Shown piece by piece: positions 8,425 to 17,589 of a stretch of DNA of 64,000 nt. The notes under the pieces were generated by a model that was not told the DNA's origin, ran no database searches, and was given only the letters and a program-made list of their open reading frames with translations. Position 1 is the stretch's first letter. Each line of letters starts with the position of its first letter. A program made the position numbers and the translations under genes. The DNA lies in contig CANJNI010000008.1 in NCBI GenBank assembly GCA_947475995.1, positions 54,467-118,466 of the forward strand, written 5' to 3'. Source of the stretch: Beijerinckiaceae bacterium (GTDB lineage: Bacteria > Pseudomonadota > Alphaproteobacteria > Rhizobiales > Beijerinckiaceae).

Positions 8425-9801
8425 TTAACGAACGTGCCGGGCCGTCCGGGTGCGCATCGTCACCAGTTCTTCCGCCGCAGTGGGATGCACCGCCATGGTG
8501 GCGTCGAAGTCGGCCTTGCTGGCCCCCATCTTGATGGCGATTCCCAGGAGCTGCGCCATCTCGCCCGCCTCGTGGCCTAGAATGTGGACTCCCAGCACCT
8601 TGTCGTGCTTGCCGTCGACGATGATCTTCATGATCGTCTTTTCCTGACGGCCCGAGAGCGTCGCCTTCATGGGACGAAAGCTCGCCTGATAGATGTCGAC
8701 GATGTCGTGGGTGCGGCGCGCTTCGGTTTCGGTGAAACCCACCGTGCCGATTTCCGGCGTGGTGAAGACGGCGGTCGGCACGTTGGCGTGCGACACAAGT
8801 GTAGGTTTCTCCCCGAAAACACTGTCCGCGAAGGCATGGCCCTCGCGAATCGCCACGGGCGTCAGGTTGATGCGGTTGGTGACGTCGCCGACTGCGAAGA
8901 TCGACGGCGTGCTGGTGCGCGAGTGCGCGTCGACCTTGATGGCGCCAACCTCGTCGACCGCCACATCGGCGTTCTCGAGGCCCAGTGCGCGCGTGTGAGG
9001 GCGACGTCCTGTGGCGAGCATCACCTGATCGCTGAACGCTTCGCCGCCGTCGGTGAGCGTGACCCGGTAGCCGGACGCGCTCTTCTCGATCAGCAGCGGC
9101 AGCGCGCCGAAATGGAACGAGACGCCTGCATGGACCAGCGCATCGCGCATCCCGTTGCGCATGTCCTCGTCGAAGCCGCGCAGAACGTTGTCGGCGCGCA
9201 TGCACATCGTCACCTGCACGCCAAGTCGCGCCAGCATCGAGGCGAATTCCACCGCGATATAGCCGCCGCCCACGATCAGCAGCCGACGCGGCAATTCGGG
9301 AAGGTCGAACACTTCATTCGACGAGATGGCATGTTCAATGCCCGGAACAGCCGGTTCCATGACGGGCGATGCGCCCGTGGCGACCAGAATGTAGCGGGCG
9401 CGCACGAGACGTCCGTCGGCTTCGAGACGAACGCAGTTCGGGTCCTCGATGGTGGCCCGTGTCTCCTCGATGGCGACGCCTGCACGCTCCAGATTGGCGC
9501 GATAGATGCCGGAGAGGCGCGAGATTTCCTTCTCCTTCGAGTCGACGAGCCTGCGCCAGTCGAACGTCGGCTTCTGGGGAATCGTCCAGCCATATCCGGC
9601 CGCATCCTCGAATTCGTCGACGAAGCGGCTGGCGTAGACATAAAGCTTCTTGGGGACGCAACCGCGGATCACGCAGGTGCCGCCGATGCGGAACTCCTCC
9701 GCGACCATCACGCGCTTGCCATAGCCGGCCGCGATGCGGGCTGCGCGCACGCCGCCCGAGCCCGCTCCGATCACGAAGAGATCGACGTCAAAATCCGCCA
9801 T
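8425..9801 (-). CDS. gor: glutathione-disulfide reductase
   Basis: A 458-residue NADPH-dependent flavoenzyme that reduces oxidised glutathione in the cytoplasm. It shows the FAD motif GAGSGGVRAAR, the redox-active disulfide GGTCVIRGCVPKK, the NAD(P) motif GGGYIAVEF, and the C-terminal catalytic His-Glu in HPTAAEE. The family-typical 'CVIRGCVPKK' separates it from lipoamide and mercuric reductases. It is the last gene of the leftward rpiA-DUF2059-gor unit, 21 bases after the DUF2059 stop. Confidence 0.96.
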   Translation of the reverse strand: MADFDVDLFVIGAGSGGVRAARIAAGYGKRVMVAEEFRIGGTCVIRGCVPKKLYVYASRFVDEFEDAAGYGWTIPQKPTFDWRRLVDSKEKEISRLSGIYRANLERAGVAIEETRATIEDPNCVRLEADGRLVRARYILVATGASPVMEPAVPGIEHAISSNEVFDLPELPRRLLIVGGGYIAVEFASMLARLGVQVTMCMRADNVLRGFDEDMRNGMRDALVHAGVSFHFGALPLLIEKSASGYRVTLTDGGEAFSDQVMLATGRRPHTRALGLENADVAVDEVGAIKVDAHSRTSTPSIFAVGDVTNRINLTPVAIREGHAFADSVFGEKPTLVSHANVPTAVFTTPEIGTVGFTETEARRTHDIVDIYQASFRPMKATLSGRQEKTIMKIIVDGKHDKVLGVHILGHEAGEMAQLLGIAIKMGASKADFDATMAVHPTAAEELVTMRTRTARHVR

Positions 9802-9822
9802 GGCCCCCGCCTCAAACCGCGA

Positions 9823-10410
9823 TCAGATGTCGTGGCCTTTTTTCTTCATTTCGGCGCGCGCCTTTTCGAACATCTGCTGCGACATCTGCCGGCTCCACTG
9901 CTCCATCATCCCCGAGATGATGTTGACCGACTGGCCTTGCGTGTCGAGATACTTCTGTCCGGCGGGCGACTTGAGGAAGGTGACCGTCTCGCGAAGTTCC
10001 TGCTCGGTCATGGCGCGGCTGAACACGCGCGCGGCGTCCTCGACGACGAGCGGGGTCTGCTTGTCGAATTCCGTACGGATGCTATCCATCACGGTCTTCA
10101 GGTCATTGCTCAATTCCGGGCGCGTGGCCGTCACGGTCTGGGTGAGGCGCGCGACCATGTTGCCGACGACCGTCTCGATGAGGCGTTCGGCGCCGATCTG
10201 GTTCAGCAATTCACGGGCAAAAGCCAGATGCTCGGCGGTCGGCGGCGTCACGGCCAGCGACATGCCTGGCTGCGCAGAGGCTGCCGGCGCTTGCGCGGGC
10301 GCGGGTTGGGCAGGCGCCGGAGCCGGCTGCTGCGCCAGCGCCGGAGCGGCGCCGAGAAGCAAGGCCAGAGGGAGCGCCCGAAGGCCGTTGCGAAGGGTCT
10401 TGTTGGTCAA
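9823..10410 (-). CDS. DUF2059 exported protein
   Basis: A 195-residue exported protein with an N-terminal signal peptide (LPLALLLGAAPALA) followed by a Pro/Ala/Gln linker and a C-terminal helical DUF2059 domain of unknown function. The ORF track runs back to 10629 through rpiA. I place the start at TTG 10408-10410 because GGAG lies six bases before it and the signal peptide begins directly after. The position between rpiA and gor is commonly seen in this group. Probably periplasmic. Confidence 0.85.
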   Translation of the reverse strand: MTNKTLRNGLRALPLALLLGAAPALAQQPAPAPAQPAPAQAPAASAQPGMSLAVTPPTAEHLAFARELLNQIGAERLIETVVGNMVARLTQTVTATRPELSNDLKTVMDSIRTEFDKQTPLVVEDAARVFSRAMTEQELRETVTFLKSPAGQKYLDTQGQSVNIISGMMEQWSRQMSQQMFEKARAEMKKKGHDI

Positions 10411-10481
10411 GTGAGGCTCCTGTTCGGCGGGTACGCTCGATCTGGTCGATCGGATGGCCCGCCTGCCGGTCGGCGATTGGC

Positions 10482-11192
10482 CTAGCCAAGATCGCCGATG
10501 ATGTCCACTCCGGCGGAATCGGCCACAATCACGGCCTTTGCAAGGCCGATGAAAAGTCCGTGCTCGACCACGCCGGGCGTCGCCGCCAGCGCTGTCGCCA
10601 CCGCGTCCGGATAGGAAATCATCCCGCATTCGCAGTCGAGTATGTAATGGCCGCCATCGGTCAGGAAGGGCTTGCCGTCCGCCCCCATCCTGAGCTTCAC
10701 CGGCCCGCGCGTGCCGGTCATGCGGCAGATCTTCTCCACGCGCCGTCTGGTCGCTTCCAGCCCGAAAGGCACGACTTCCACCGGCAGCGGGAACTTGCCG
10801 AGCACCTCGACCTGCTTCGAGCGGTCCGTGATGACGATCATCTTTTTCGACGCGGCCGCCACGATCTTCTCGCGCAGCAACGCCCCGCCGCCGCCCTTGA
10901 TCAGGCGCATTTTCGTGTCGAACTCATCGGCGCCGTCGACCGTCAGGTCGAGTTCGGGCGTCTCGTCCAGCGTCGAGAGCCGGATGCCGAGCGCGCGCGC
11001 CTGGGCGGCGGTCTGCTCCGAAGTCGGGACGCAGATCAGGTCCATGCCGGCCTTCACCTTCTCGCCGACCAAATCTACGAAATGCTTGGCGGTGGAGCCT
11101 GTGCCGAGGCCGAGCTTCATGCCGGGGCGGATCAGTTCGGCGGCGCGGGCGGCCGCGAGGCGCTTGGCCTCATCGACGGAAAGAACGGTCAC
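10482..11192 (-). CDS. rpiA: ribose-5-phosphate isomerase A
   Basis: A 236-residue enzyme interconverting ribose 5-phosphate and ribulose 5-phosphate in the pentose phosphate pathway. Visible motifs are [11 protein letters not shown] (phosphate loop), TVDGADEFD with the catalytic Asp region, and [11 protein letters not shown] with the catalytic Glu and Lys. Length matches RpiA. It follows a small exported protein gene by 9 bases and precedes DUF2059 and gor on the same strand. Confidence 0.96.
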   Translation of the reverse strand: MTVLSVDEAKRLAAARAAELIRPGMKLGLGTGSTAKHFVDLVGEKVKAGMDLICVPTSEQTAAQARALGIRLSTLDETPELDLTVDGADEFDTKMRLIKGGGGALLREKIVAAASKKMIVITDRSKQVEVLGKFPLPVEVVPFGLEATRRRVEKICRMTGTRGPVKLRMGADGKPFLTDGGHYILDCECGMISYPDAVATALAATPGVVEHGLFIGLAKAVIVADSAGVDIIGDLG

Positions 11193-11201
11193 TTGAACTC
11201 G

Positions 11202-11573
11202 CTATTTGGCTGGTGGGGTGCAGACGACAAGATCGTTCAGCACATAGCAGATAGACATGGCGCCGGTGCGCAAATCGACGCGGAACACGCCGGCCTCGCG
11301 CTCGTGCCGGGAGGCGACGAGACTGTATTCGCTGGGGGCCTGCGGACCCGCGCCTTCGCCCGGCTGGTAGCAGAGGGTGACGCCGATGGAATTGTCCTTC
11401 AGCCCATACTGGCAGGCCCCGACCTCGCCGGTGGCGCGATCCAGACGATAGACCCGGTTCAGGTCGATCTCGGGAGCGGCCAGAAATTCGAAATTGGCCG
11501 CGTGGACGGGCGCGGCCGCCACGCATGCGGCGAACGCGAAAGGCAGGACGCCTGAATTTCGGCGGTCACTCAT
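11202..11573 (-). CDS. small exported protein of unknown function
   Basis: A 123-residue protein with a signal peptide (LPFAFAACVAAAPVHA). The mature part has three Cys residues (GACQYG, VTLCYQ, SICYVL plus a C-terminal VCTPP). I do not recognise the family. The start at 11573 is preceded by GGAG at a normal distance; the track's earlier start lacks one. It heads the leftward rpiA operon and is divergent from gph across about 115 bases. Confidence 0.75.
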   Translation of the reverse strand: MSDRRNSGVLPFAFAACVAAAPVHAANFEFLAAPEIDLNRVYRLDRATGEVGACQYGLKDNSIGVTLCYQPGEGAGPQAPSEYSLVASRHEREAGVFRVDLRTGAMSICYVLNDLVVCTPPAK

Positions 11574-11688
11574 CGGTCGGCTCCCAGAAACGAATCGCCC
11601 CAATCTGTATTTTAACGGTTTCGGGGCGGTCCGGGTTTATTTGCGCAAGGCCGTTCAGTTTTGGCGCAGGATCGGCTAGGCCGGTCGC

Positions 11689-12384
11689 ATGACCGCACCG
11701 CTTCTCGTCTTCGATCTCGACGGCACGCTGGCCGAAACCGCCGGCGACCTGATCCGCACCCTGAATTACATTCTGAGTCGCGAAGGAATCGCGCCCGTGC
11801 CGCTGGCCGAGGGGCGCAAGCTGGTCGGGCAGGGGTCGCGCGTCCTCATCAAGGACGGCTTTGCGCGGGCGGGCCGCGACCTCGATCCGGACAGGCTGGA
11901 GCAATTGTTCCGCGATTTTCTAGCCTATTACGAAGAGCATATCGCGGTGGAAAGCCACCTTTTCGAGGGCGTCGTGGCGGCGCTTGACCGGTTCGAGGCC
12001 GCCGGCTGGGCCTTTGCGGTCTGCACCAACAAGGTGGAGCATCCCTCCGTCCGGCTGCTGACCGAACTAGGCATTGCGGGCCGTTTCCGGGCCATCTGCG
12101 GTCAGGACACATTCCGCGACGGCGACCGGATGATCGCCAAGCCGGACCCGCGCCATCTGCTGAAAACCATCGAAAAGGCGGGCGGCGATCCGGCCCGGGC
12201 GGTCATGGTCGGGGATTCGCGCTTCGATATTGAGGCCGCCCAGCGCGCCCATGTGCCGGTGGTGGCGGTGGATTTCGGCTACACGGACGAGTCCGTGCGG
12301 GCCTTCAACCCGGACCGGATCATCGCCCACTACGACCAATTGTGGGAGGCGGCGACGGGCCTGCTGCCTGTCCGCGCGCCTTGA
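11689..12384 (+). CDS. gph: phosphoglycolate phosphatase
   Basis: A 231-residue HAD-family phosphatase that hydrolyses 2-phosphoglycolate. Motif I is VFDLDGTLAET, motif II is VCTNK, motif III is KPDPRHLL, and motif IV is MVGDSRFDIEAA, with a four-helix cap domain between I and II. Length and the cap match Gph of alphaproteobacteria. It is divergent from the rpiA operon, the usual arrangement in this group. Confidence 0.92.
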   Translation: MTAPLLVFDLDGTLAETAGDLIRTLNYILSREGIAPVPLAEGRKLVGQGSRVLIKDGFARAGRDLDPDRLEQLFRDFLAYYEEHIAVESHLFEGVVAALDRFEAAGWAFAVCTNKVEHPSVRLLTELGIAGRFRAICGQDTFRDGDRMIAKPDPRHLLKTIEKAGGDPARAVMVGDSRFDIEAAQRAHVPVVAVDFGYTDESVRAFNPDRIIAHYDQLWEAATGLLPVRAP

Positions 12385-12547
12385 CGGAGCCCGCGCCCAA
12401 GCGCATTGTATCCACCATGACGAGCAAATCGGCTTCTCGCCCCTGCATCTGCCGGATTATTATCAGCTAGCCCACACGCTGGCTGGAGCCGTCTTTTTCC
12501 TAAACACGAAAAGATAGAAGCCCCGGCCGGCAGGTCCGAGGAAATCC

Positions 12548-13984
12548 ATGTCGACGCCCACGCTGCGCCTCTACAACACGTTGACGCGCGCCAAGGAAGA
12601 TTTCCGGCCGATCGATCCGGCGAACGTCCGCATGTATGTGTGCGGGCCGACGGTTTACGATTTTGCCCATATCGGCAACGCGCGTCCCGTCATCGTGTTC
12701 GACGTGCTGTACCGGCTGCTGCGGCATCTCTACGGCAACGATTGCGTCACTTACGTTCGCAACATCACGGACGTGGACGACAAGATCAACGCGCGGGCGG
12801 CGCGGGATTTTCCGGGCCTGCCGCTGAACGACGCTATCCGTCAGGTGACGGAAAAGACCGCCAATCAGTTTTTCTCCGACGCGAAGGCCCTGGGGTGCCT
12901 CGAGCCCGACGTGCAGCCGCGCGCGACCGAAAACATTGCGCAGATGATCGCCATCATCAACCAGTTGCTCGCCAAGGGCCACGCCTATGTGGCGAGCGGC
13001 AACGAGGGCCGCGAGGTTCTGTTCGCTGTCGGCAGCATGAAGGATTACGGCCAGCTCTCGAAGCGCAATCTGGAAGACCAGCAGGCGGGGGCGCGCATCA
13101 GCGTCGAGGCGCACAAGCGCAATCCGGGCGATTTCGTCCTGTGGAAAGAGTCGGCGCCGGACGAGCCGGGCTGGGCTGGCGCTTTTGTCGAAGGCGGAGC
13201 GAGCGTTTCAATCCACGGTCGCCCCGGCTGGCACATCGAGTGCTCGGCGATGAGCAACCGATATCTGGGCGAGACGTTCGACATTCACGGCGGCGGTCTC
13301 GATCTCATCTTCCCGCATCACGAAAACGAAATCGCCCAATCGCGCTGCGCCTTCGGTCACGATGTGATGGCCAATGTATGGATGCACAACGGCTTCCTGC
13401 AGGTCGAAGGCGAGAAGATGTCGAAGAGCCTCGGTAATTTCGTGACGATCAACGAATTGCTGGAGACTGAGAAGTTCGGCGGGCGGAAGTGGCCGGGCGA
13501 GGTGCTGCGGCTCGCGATGCTGAAGACGCATTATCGGCAGCCGATTGACTGGACGGTGAAGTCGCTGGAAGAGGCCGAGAAGACGCTGGAAGACTGGTTC
13601 GCTGGACTTAAGGATGTAGTTTCCTCTGCGCCATCTGAAAGCGTCATCGCGGCGCTTTCAGACGATATCAACTTCTCAATGGCGATCGCCGAATTGCACC
13701 GTCTTTCGCGAAGTGGCGAATTGCCAACCTTGAAAGCCTCGCTCGAACTTTTGGGGTTTGATAAGCATCTTTACGCCAGTGGCCTCAAAAAGGAGCTCAG
13801 CGCAAACTATGATGCGGCTGTTGTCGCTTCCCTCGTTGACGCCCGCATCGCAGCCCGCAAAGCGAAGAACTGGGCCGAGTCCGACCGCATTCGCGATGAA
13901 CTCGTCGCGATGGGCATCCAGTTGATGGATGGAAAAGACCCCGTCACCGGCGAACTCGTCACCACATGGGAAGTCAAGCGGTGA
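12548..13984 (+). CDS. cysS: cysteinyl-tRNA synthetase
   Basis: A 478-residue class I aminoacyl-tRNA synthetase. The zinc ligands include the Cys of YVCGPTVYD, the Cys of WHIECSAM and the His of HHENEIAQ. The HIGH motif appears as HIGN and the KMSKS loop as [11 protein letters not shown]. The C-terminal anticodon-binding part is present, ending at a normal length. It is followed 13 bases later by a GNAT gene on the same strand. Confidence 0.97.
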   Translation: MSTPTLRLYNTLTRAKEDFRPIDPANVRMYVCGPTVYDFAHIGNARPVIVFDVLYRLLRHLYGNDCVTYVRNITDVDDKINARAARDFPGLPLNDAIRQVTEKTANQFFSDAKALGCLEPDVQPRATENIAQMIAIINQLLAKGHAYVASGNEGREVLFAVGSMKDYGQLSKRNLEDQQAGARISVEAHKRNPGDFVLWKESAPDEPGWAGAFVEGGASVSIHGRPGWHIECSAMSNRYLGETFDIHGGGLDLIFPHHENEIAQSRCAFGHDVMANVWMHNGFLQVEGEKMSKSLGNFVTINELLETEKFGGRKWPGEVLRLAMLKTHYRQPIDWTVKSLEEAEKTLEDWFAGLKDVVSSAPSESVIAALSDDINFSMAIAELHRLSRSGELPTLKASLELLGFDKHLYASGLKKELSANYDAAVVASLVDARIAARKAKNWAESDRIRDELVAMGIQLMDGKDPVTGELVTTWEVKR

Positions 13985-13997
13985 TGAGGGCCAGCCG

Positions 13998-14504
13998 ATG
14001 ACCGTCTCGCTTCGCCCCTATCTTCCCTCAGACGCGCAGCGCGTCGCCGACATCTTTGTCGCCAGCATCGAGGAGATCGCGTCCGAGGATTACAGCGCCG
14101 CGCAATGCGAGGCGTGGGCGCGCGCGGTGGACGATCCGGCTTTTGCAAAACGCCTTGCGGGCAATCTGACGCTCGTCGGGCTGGTCGATGGCGAAGTCGC
14201 CGGTTTCCTGACGTTGAAAGGCGCGGATGTGATCGACCTGCTTTACGTGCATCCGCAGTTTTCGCGGCAGAAGGTGGCGACCACGCTTTGCGACGCCATC
14301 GAGAAGCTCTCGGGCGCGCGCGGCGCGAAGCAGTTGAGCGTCGACGCCAGCGACACTGCGCAACCGTTCTTTGCGCGGCGCGGCTATGTGCCCGAACGGC
14401 GCAACACTATCGTGGTCGAAGACCAGTGGCTCGGAAACACCACCATGCGCAAGACGCTCGCGGCCAATGACGATGGCGCGCCTGCAGGCAGGAGACTGCA
14501 ATGA
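13998..14504 (+). CDS. GNAT family N-acetyltransferase
   Basis: A 168-residue acetyltransferase with the GNAT fold: the beta-strand VAGFLTLKGADVIDLLYVHP leads into the acetyl-CoA pyrophosphate loop around SRQKVATTLCD, then ARRGYVPER near the C-terminus. The loop is less conserved than the classical QxxGxG/A. The start at 13998 lies just after the cysS stop; the longer track ORF begins inside cysS. It overlaps the next small gene by ATGA. The substrate is unknown. Confidence 0.85.
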   Translation: MTVSLRPYLPSDAQRVADIFVASIEEIASEDYSAAQCEAWARAVDDPAFAKRLAGNLTLVGLVDGEVAGFLTLKGADVIDLLYVHPQFSRQKVATTLCDAIEKLSGARGAKQLSVDASDTAQPFFARRGYVPERRNTIVVEDQWLGNTTMRKTLAANDDGAPAGRRLQ

Positions 14505-14638
14505 CAGAACCCAACAACGAACCGACGTGGAAAAGCTCGCTGCCGTTTCCGCGCAAATGGCTCGCCTATGTGGCGATCAAGTTCATCGTTCTGGCGATCG
14601 TGATCTATGTGGCGCTGCGTTACTACGGATTGGCCTGA
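14501..14638 (+). CDS. 45-residue single-pass membrane protein
   Basis: This ORF is absent from the supplied track. It starts at ATG 14501, overlaps the GNAT stop by four bases, has GGAG in the preceding GNAT sequence, and stops five bases before cimA. The product has a polar, Pro-rich N-terminus (about 17 residues), a positive patch PRKW, and one hydrophobic helix (AIKFIVLAIVIYVALRYYGLA). The overlap on one side and tight spacing on the other strongly suggest it is translated. The function is unknown; similar small inner-membrane proteins are often subunit stabilisers. Confidence 0.75.
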   Translation: MTEPNNEPTWKSSLPFPRKWLAYVAIKFIVLAIVIYVALRYYGLA

Positions 14639-14642
14639 CCCG

Positions 14643-16235
14643 ATGATGCGCGAAAGACTTTATCTGTTCGATACGACGCTGCGCGACGGCGCGCAGACGA
14701 CGGGCGTCGATTTTTCGCTGGAAGACAAGCGGCGCATTGCGAAGCTGCTGGATGATCTCGGCGTTGATTATGTCGAAGGCGGCTATCCGGGCGCCAACCC
14801 GACTGATACCGAATTCTTCAAGAAGAAGCGCACGCAGAACGCGAAGTTCGCCGCGTTCGGAATGACCAAGCGGGCAGGGCGCTCGGCCGCCAACGATCCG
14901 GGCGTGGCGGGGCTGATCGACGCTGAAGCCGATACGATCACTTTCGTGGCCAAGACATGGGACTACCATGTGCATGTGGCGCTCGGCTGCACGCTCGACG
15001 AAAATCTCGACAGCATCGCGGATTCGATCAAGCTGGCGCGCAGTCACGGGCGCGAGGCGATCCTTGATTGCGAGCACTTCTTTGACGGCTACAAGGCCAA
15101 TCCGAAATATGCGCTGGATTGCGCCATGACGGCGCATAGCGCGGGCGCGCGCTGGATCGTGCTGTGCGATACGAATGGCGGAACGTTGCCGGCCGAAGTC
15201 TCGAAGATCGTCACGGAAGTCACCAGGCACATTCCGGGTTCGCATGTGGGCATCCACACGCATAACGACACCGAGAATGCGGTGGCGAATTCCTTCGCGG
15301 CCATCGAGGCCGGCGCACGGCACATACAGGGCACGCTGAACGGACTTGGCGAGCGCTGCGGCAACGCCAATCTGGTCTCGATCATTCCGACGCTTCTGCT
15401 GAAGAAGGATTATGCAGACCGTTTCGAGATCGGCATCTCGCTCGACAAGCTGAAGGGTCTCAGCAAGATCAGCCACACGCTCGACGAATTGCTGAACCGC
15501 AGACCCAACCGTCATGCGCCCTATGTGGGCGCGTCGGCCTTCGCCACCAAGGCGGGCATTCATGCGTCCGCCGTGCTGAAGGATCCGCGCACATACGAGC
15601 ATGTGACGCCGGAATCAGTCGGCAATGCCCGCAGGGTTCTGGTGTCGGATCAGGCAGGGCGTTCCAACATCCTGTCTGAGCTGGAGCGCCTTGGCGTTGC
15701 GGTCGCCAAGAACGATCCGCGCGTCGGGCGTTTGCTGGACGAGGTGAAGGAGAAGGAATCGCTGGGCTATGCGTATGAAGGCGCGGACGCCTCGTTCGAA
15801 CTTCTGGCCCGGCGGATTCTCGGCGAAGTGCCGAACTATTTCGATGTGGAGCGGTTCAGCGTCAGCGTCGAGCGACGGCACAATGCGGAAGGTCAGCTGG
15901 TCAGCATGTCCGAAGCGGTCGTGAAGCTCGTTGTCGACGACCAGCCTTTCATCTCAGTGGCCGAGGGCAACGGACCGGTGAACGCGCTCGATCTCGCGCT
16001 TCGCAAGGATCTGGGCAAATACCAGAGGTTTATCGAGGATCTGGAACTGATCGACTATCGCGTGCGCGTCTTTCAGGGCGGAACGGATGCGGTGACGCGC
16101 GTGCTGATCGAGTTCGGGGATTCGACGGATGCGCGCTGGTCCACGGTCGGCGTTTCGGCCAACATCATCGACGCCTCGTTTCAGGCGCTGACGGATTCCA
16201 TCTTCTACAAGCTGCTCAAGGCAGGGGCGCGGTAG
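14643..16235 (+). CDS. cimA: citramalate synthase
   Basis: A 530-residue enzyme of the isopropylmalate/homocitrate synthase family that condenses pyruvate with acetyl-CoA, giving citramalate for threonine-independent isoleucine synthesis. The catalytic start is LFDTTLRDGAQTTG, the metal-binding HTHND is present, and a C-terminal LeuA-type regulatory domain follows (from about residue 400). DGAQTTGV is typical of the CimA type rather than LeuA (DGEQSPG). The start is one of two adjacent ATGs (14643/14646). A clear hairpin terminator follows. Confidence 0.94.
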   Translation: MMRERLYLFDTTLRDGAQTTGVDFSLEDKRRIAKLLDDLGVDYVEGGYPGANPTDTEFFKKKRTQNAKFAAFGMTKRAGRSAANDPGVAGLIDAEADTITFVAKTWDYHVHVALGCTLDENLDSIADSIKLARSHGREAILDCEHFFDGYKANPKYALDCAMTAHSAGARWIVLCDTNGGTLPAEVSKIVTEVTRHIPGSHVGIHTHNDTENAVANSFAAIEAGARHIQGTLNGLGERCGNANLVSIIPTLLLKKDYADRFEIGISLDKLKGLSKISHTLDELLNRRPNRHAPYVGASAFATKAGIHASAVLKDPRTYEHVTPESVGNARRVLVSDQAGRSNILSELERLGVAVAKNDPRVGRLLDEVKEKESLGYAYEGADASFELLARRILGEVPNYFDVERFSVSVERRHNAEGQLVSMSEAVVKLVVDDQPFISVAEGNGPVNALDLALRKDLGKYQRFIEDLELIDYRVRVFQGGTDAVTRVLIEFGDSTDARWSTVGVSANIIDASFQALTDSIFYKLLKAGAR

Positions 16236-16250
16236 ACGGCTTCACAAACC

Positions 16251-16281
16251 AAAAAGGCCCCGCCGAAGACGGGGCCTTTTT
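16251..16281. terminator. bidirectional intrinsic terminator after cimA
   Basis: AAAAAGGCCCCG-CCGAAGA-CGGGGCCTTTTT forms a perfect 12-bp stem including the A/T tracts, with a 7-base loop. It has a U-tract in either direction and sits between the convergent cimA and a hypothetical gene. Confidence 0.92.
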
Positions 16282-16296
16282 AGGCAATCGGGCCGC

Positions 16297-16758
16297 TTAC
16301 TCGACCAGATTGATCGTGCCGTCGCGGCAGAGATCGAGGCCGGAAACCTCGATCGTCGACTCATCGTCGAATTCGCCCGAGATGTCGTAGACGCAGCCGC
16401 CGTTCTTGGTGAGGTTGCTGGTCTTGCGCTTGCCGGCCAGAAGGCCTGCAGCCACGACCTGCGGCTGGGCGTTGGCGGCGCTCTTGGAGACGACCGCGAG
16501 TTCGACCAGCGTCGCGCCGCGCTTGTTGACGATGTTCACCCTGGCGGCGTGCTTGGCCGTCGTCTTCTTGGCGACTGCCTTGCGGGCAGGGGCGGTGGCT
16601 CGGGTGGCGGCGCCGGCGGCCTGCTCGGCTGCAGCCTCGACGGCCGGAGCGGGGGTTGAATTGAACAGGCTCTGCGCCCTGGCGGGGGCTGAGGCGACAA
16701 GGGCGGCGCCGCCCAGCGCCAGCGCCAGCGCGGCGGCTTTGGTATCGAAACGGGTCAT
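16297..16758 (-). CDS. exported Ala/Lys-rich protein of unknown function
   Basis: A 153-residue protein with a signal peptide (AAALALALGGAALVASAPARA), a low-complexity Ala/Lys segment from about residue 35 to 75 resembling histone-H1-like tails, and a compact C-terminal part with two Cys (GGCVYD and DLCRDG) that could form a disulfide. The start at 16758 is set by GGAGAGG upstream. No family is recognised. Periplasmic location is inferred. Confidence 0.75.
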   Translation of the reverse strand: MTRFDTKAAALALALGGAALVASAPARAQSLFNSTPAPAVEAAAEQAAGAATRATAPARKAVAKKTTAKHAARVNIVNKRGATLVELAVVSKSAANAQPQVVAAGLLAGKRKTSNLTKNGGCVYDISGEFDDESTIEVSGLDLCRDGTINLVE

Positions 16759-16845
16759 TGGCCTCTCCACATTACTCGGTACTCAGGACGCGAGATGGGA
16801 AAGTCATAACAATTGAATGTAATTCAGGCAAATCGGCTTGGCTGT

Positions 16846-17472
16846 TCAAAGCGCTGGGTTCAGCCTGGCGTCCACCCCGTCCCCGGCGCGGCGGGCCGCA
16901 GTCTCAAGCATGGGGATGATGTCGTCGACCTTTTCGGCCACCAGATAGCGCACCTCGAGTTTGGTGGGGATGAAGCCGTTGTCCCGCATATGAGCCATCA
17001 GGGACAGCAGCGGCCGCCAGAAACCATCAATATCAGCGATCAGGACGGGCTTCTTGTGGCGGCCAAGCTGCACCCAGGTGAGTTGCTCGACGAGTTCCTC
17101 AAGGGTTCCGACCCCGCCCGGAAGCGCCACGAAAGCGTCGGCCTTCTCGAACATGAGCCGCTTTCGCGTGTGCATGTCCGGCACGACGATTGCTTCCTGA
17201 GCATCCTGCAGCATCGCTTCTTTCTGTTTCAGGAAGTCCGGGATGATGCCGGTGACGTGTCCGCCATGTTCGAGGGTGCTGCGGGCCACAATGCCCATCA
17301 GGCCATTGTTTCCGCCGCCGTAGACGAGCCCGATCCCCGCCTGGGCGAGGTTCTGGCCGAGACGACGGGCGGTTTCGGCAAAGATCGGGTCGGTTCCGGG
17401 GGAGGAGCCGCAATAAACACAGACGCGGCGGATAAGACGATCGTTTGGATTTCGGGTGATTTCTTCTGTCAT
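16846..17472 (-). CDS. LOG family (TIGR00730) Rossmann-fold protein
   Basis: A 208-residue LONELY GUY-type protein. The family hydrolyses nucleoside 5'-monophosphates such as AMP or cytokinin ribotides to free base and ribose 5-phosphate. The signature PGGVGTLEE is present, preceded by the Arg-bearing TRKRLMFEKADAF, with YGGGNNGLMG near the N-terminus. Start choice between ATG 17472 and GTG 17496 is not resolved by a ribosome site. The true substrate is not known. Confidence 0.9.
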   Translation of the reverse strand: MTEEITRNPNDRLIRRVCVYCGSSPGTDPIFAETARRLGQNLAQAGIGLVYGGGNNGLMGIVARSTLEHGGHVTGIIPDFLKQKEAMLQDAQEAIVVPDMHTRKRLMFEKADAFVALPGGVGTLEELVEQLTWVQLGRHKKPVLIADIDGFWRPLLSLMAHMRDNGFIPTKLEVRYLVAEKVDDIIPMLETAARRAGDGVDARLNPAL

Positions 17473-17589
17473 CAAAAAAAACTGGGGATGAGCCACGGGG
17501 TGGTCAAGTGGCCCCGGTCAAGATTCCGGATTTCGGTGGCGAACTTGTCAGCAGAGCGCTAGGTAAGGCGCGTTAATGGAGCGAAAACC

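Noticed and set aside
8584-10485. 633-residue ORF on the plus strand
   Set aside because: Antisense to gor and the DUF2059 gene, which have full family motifs.
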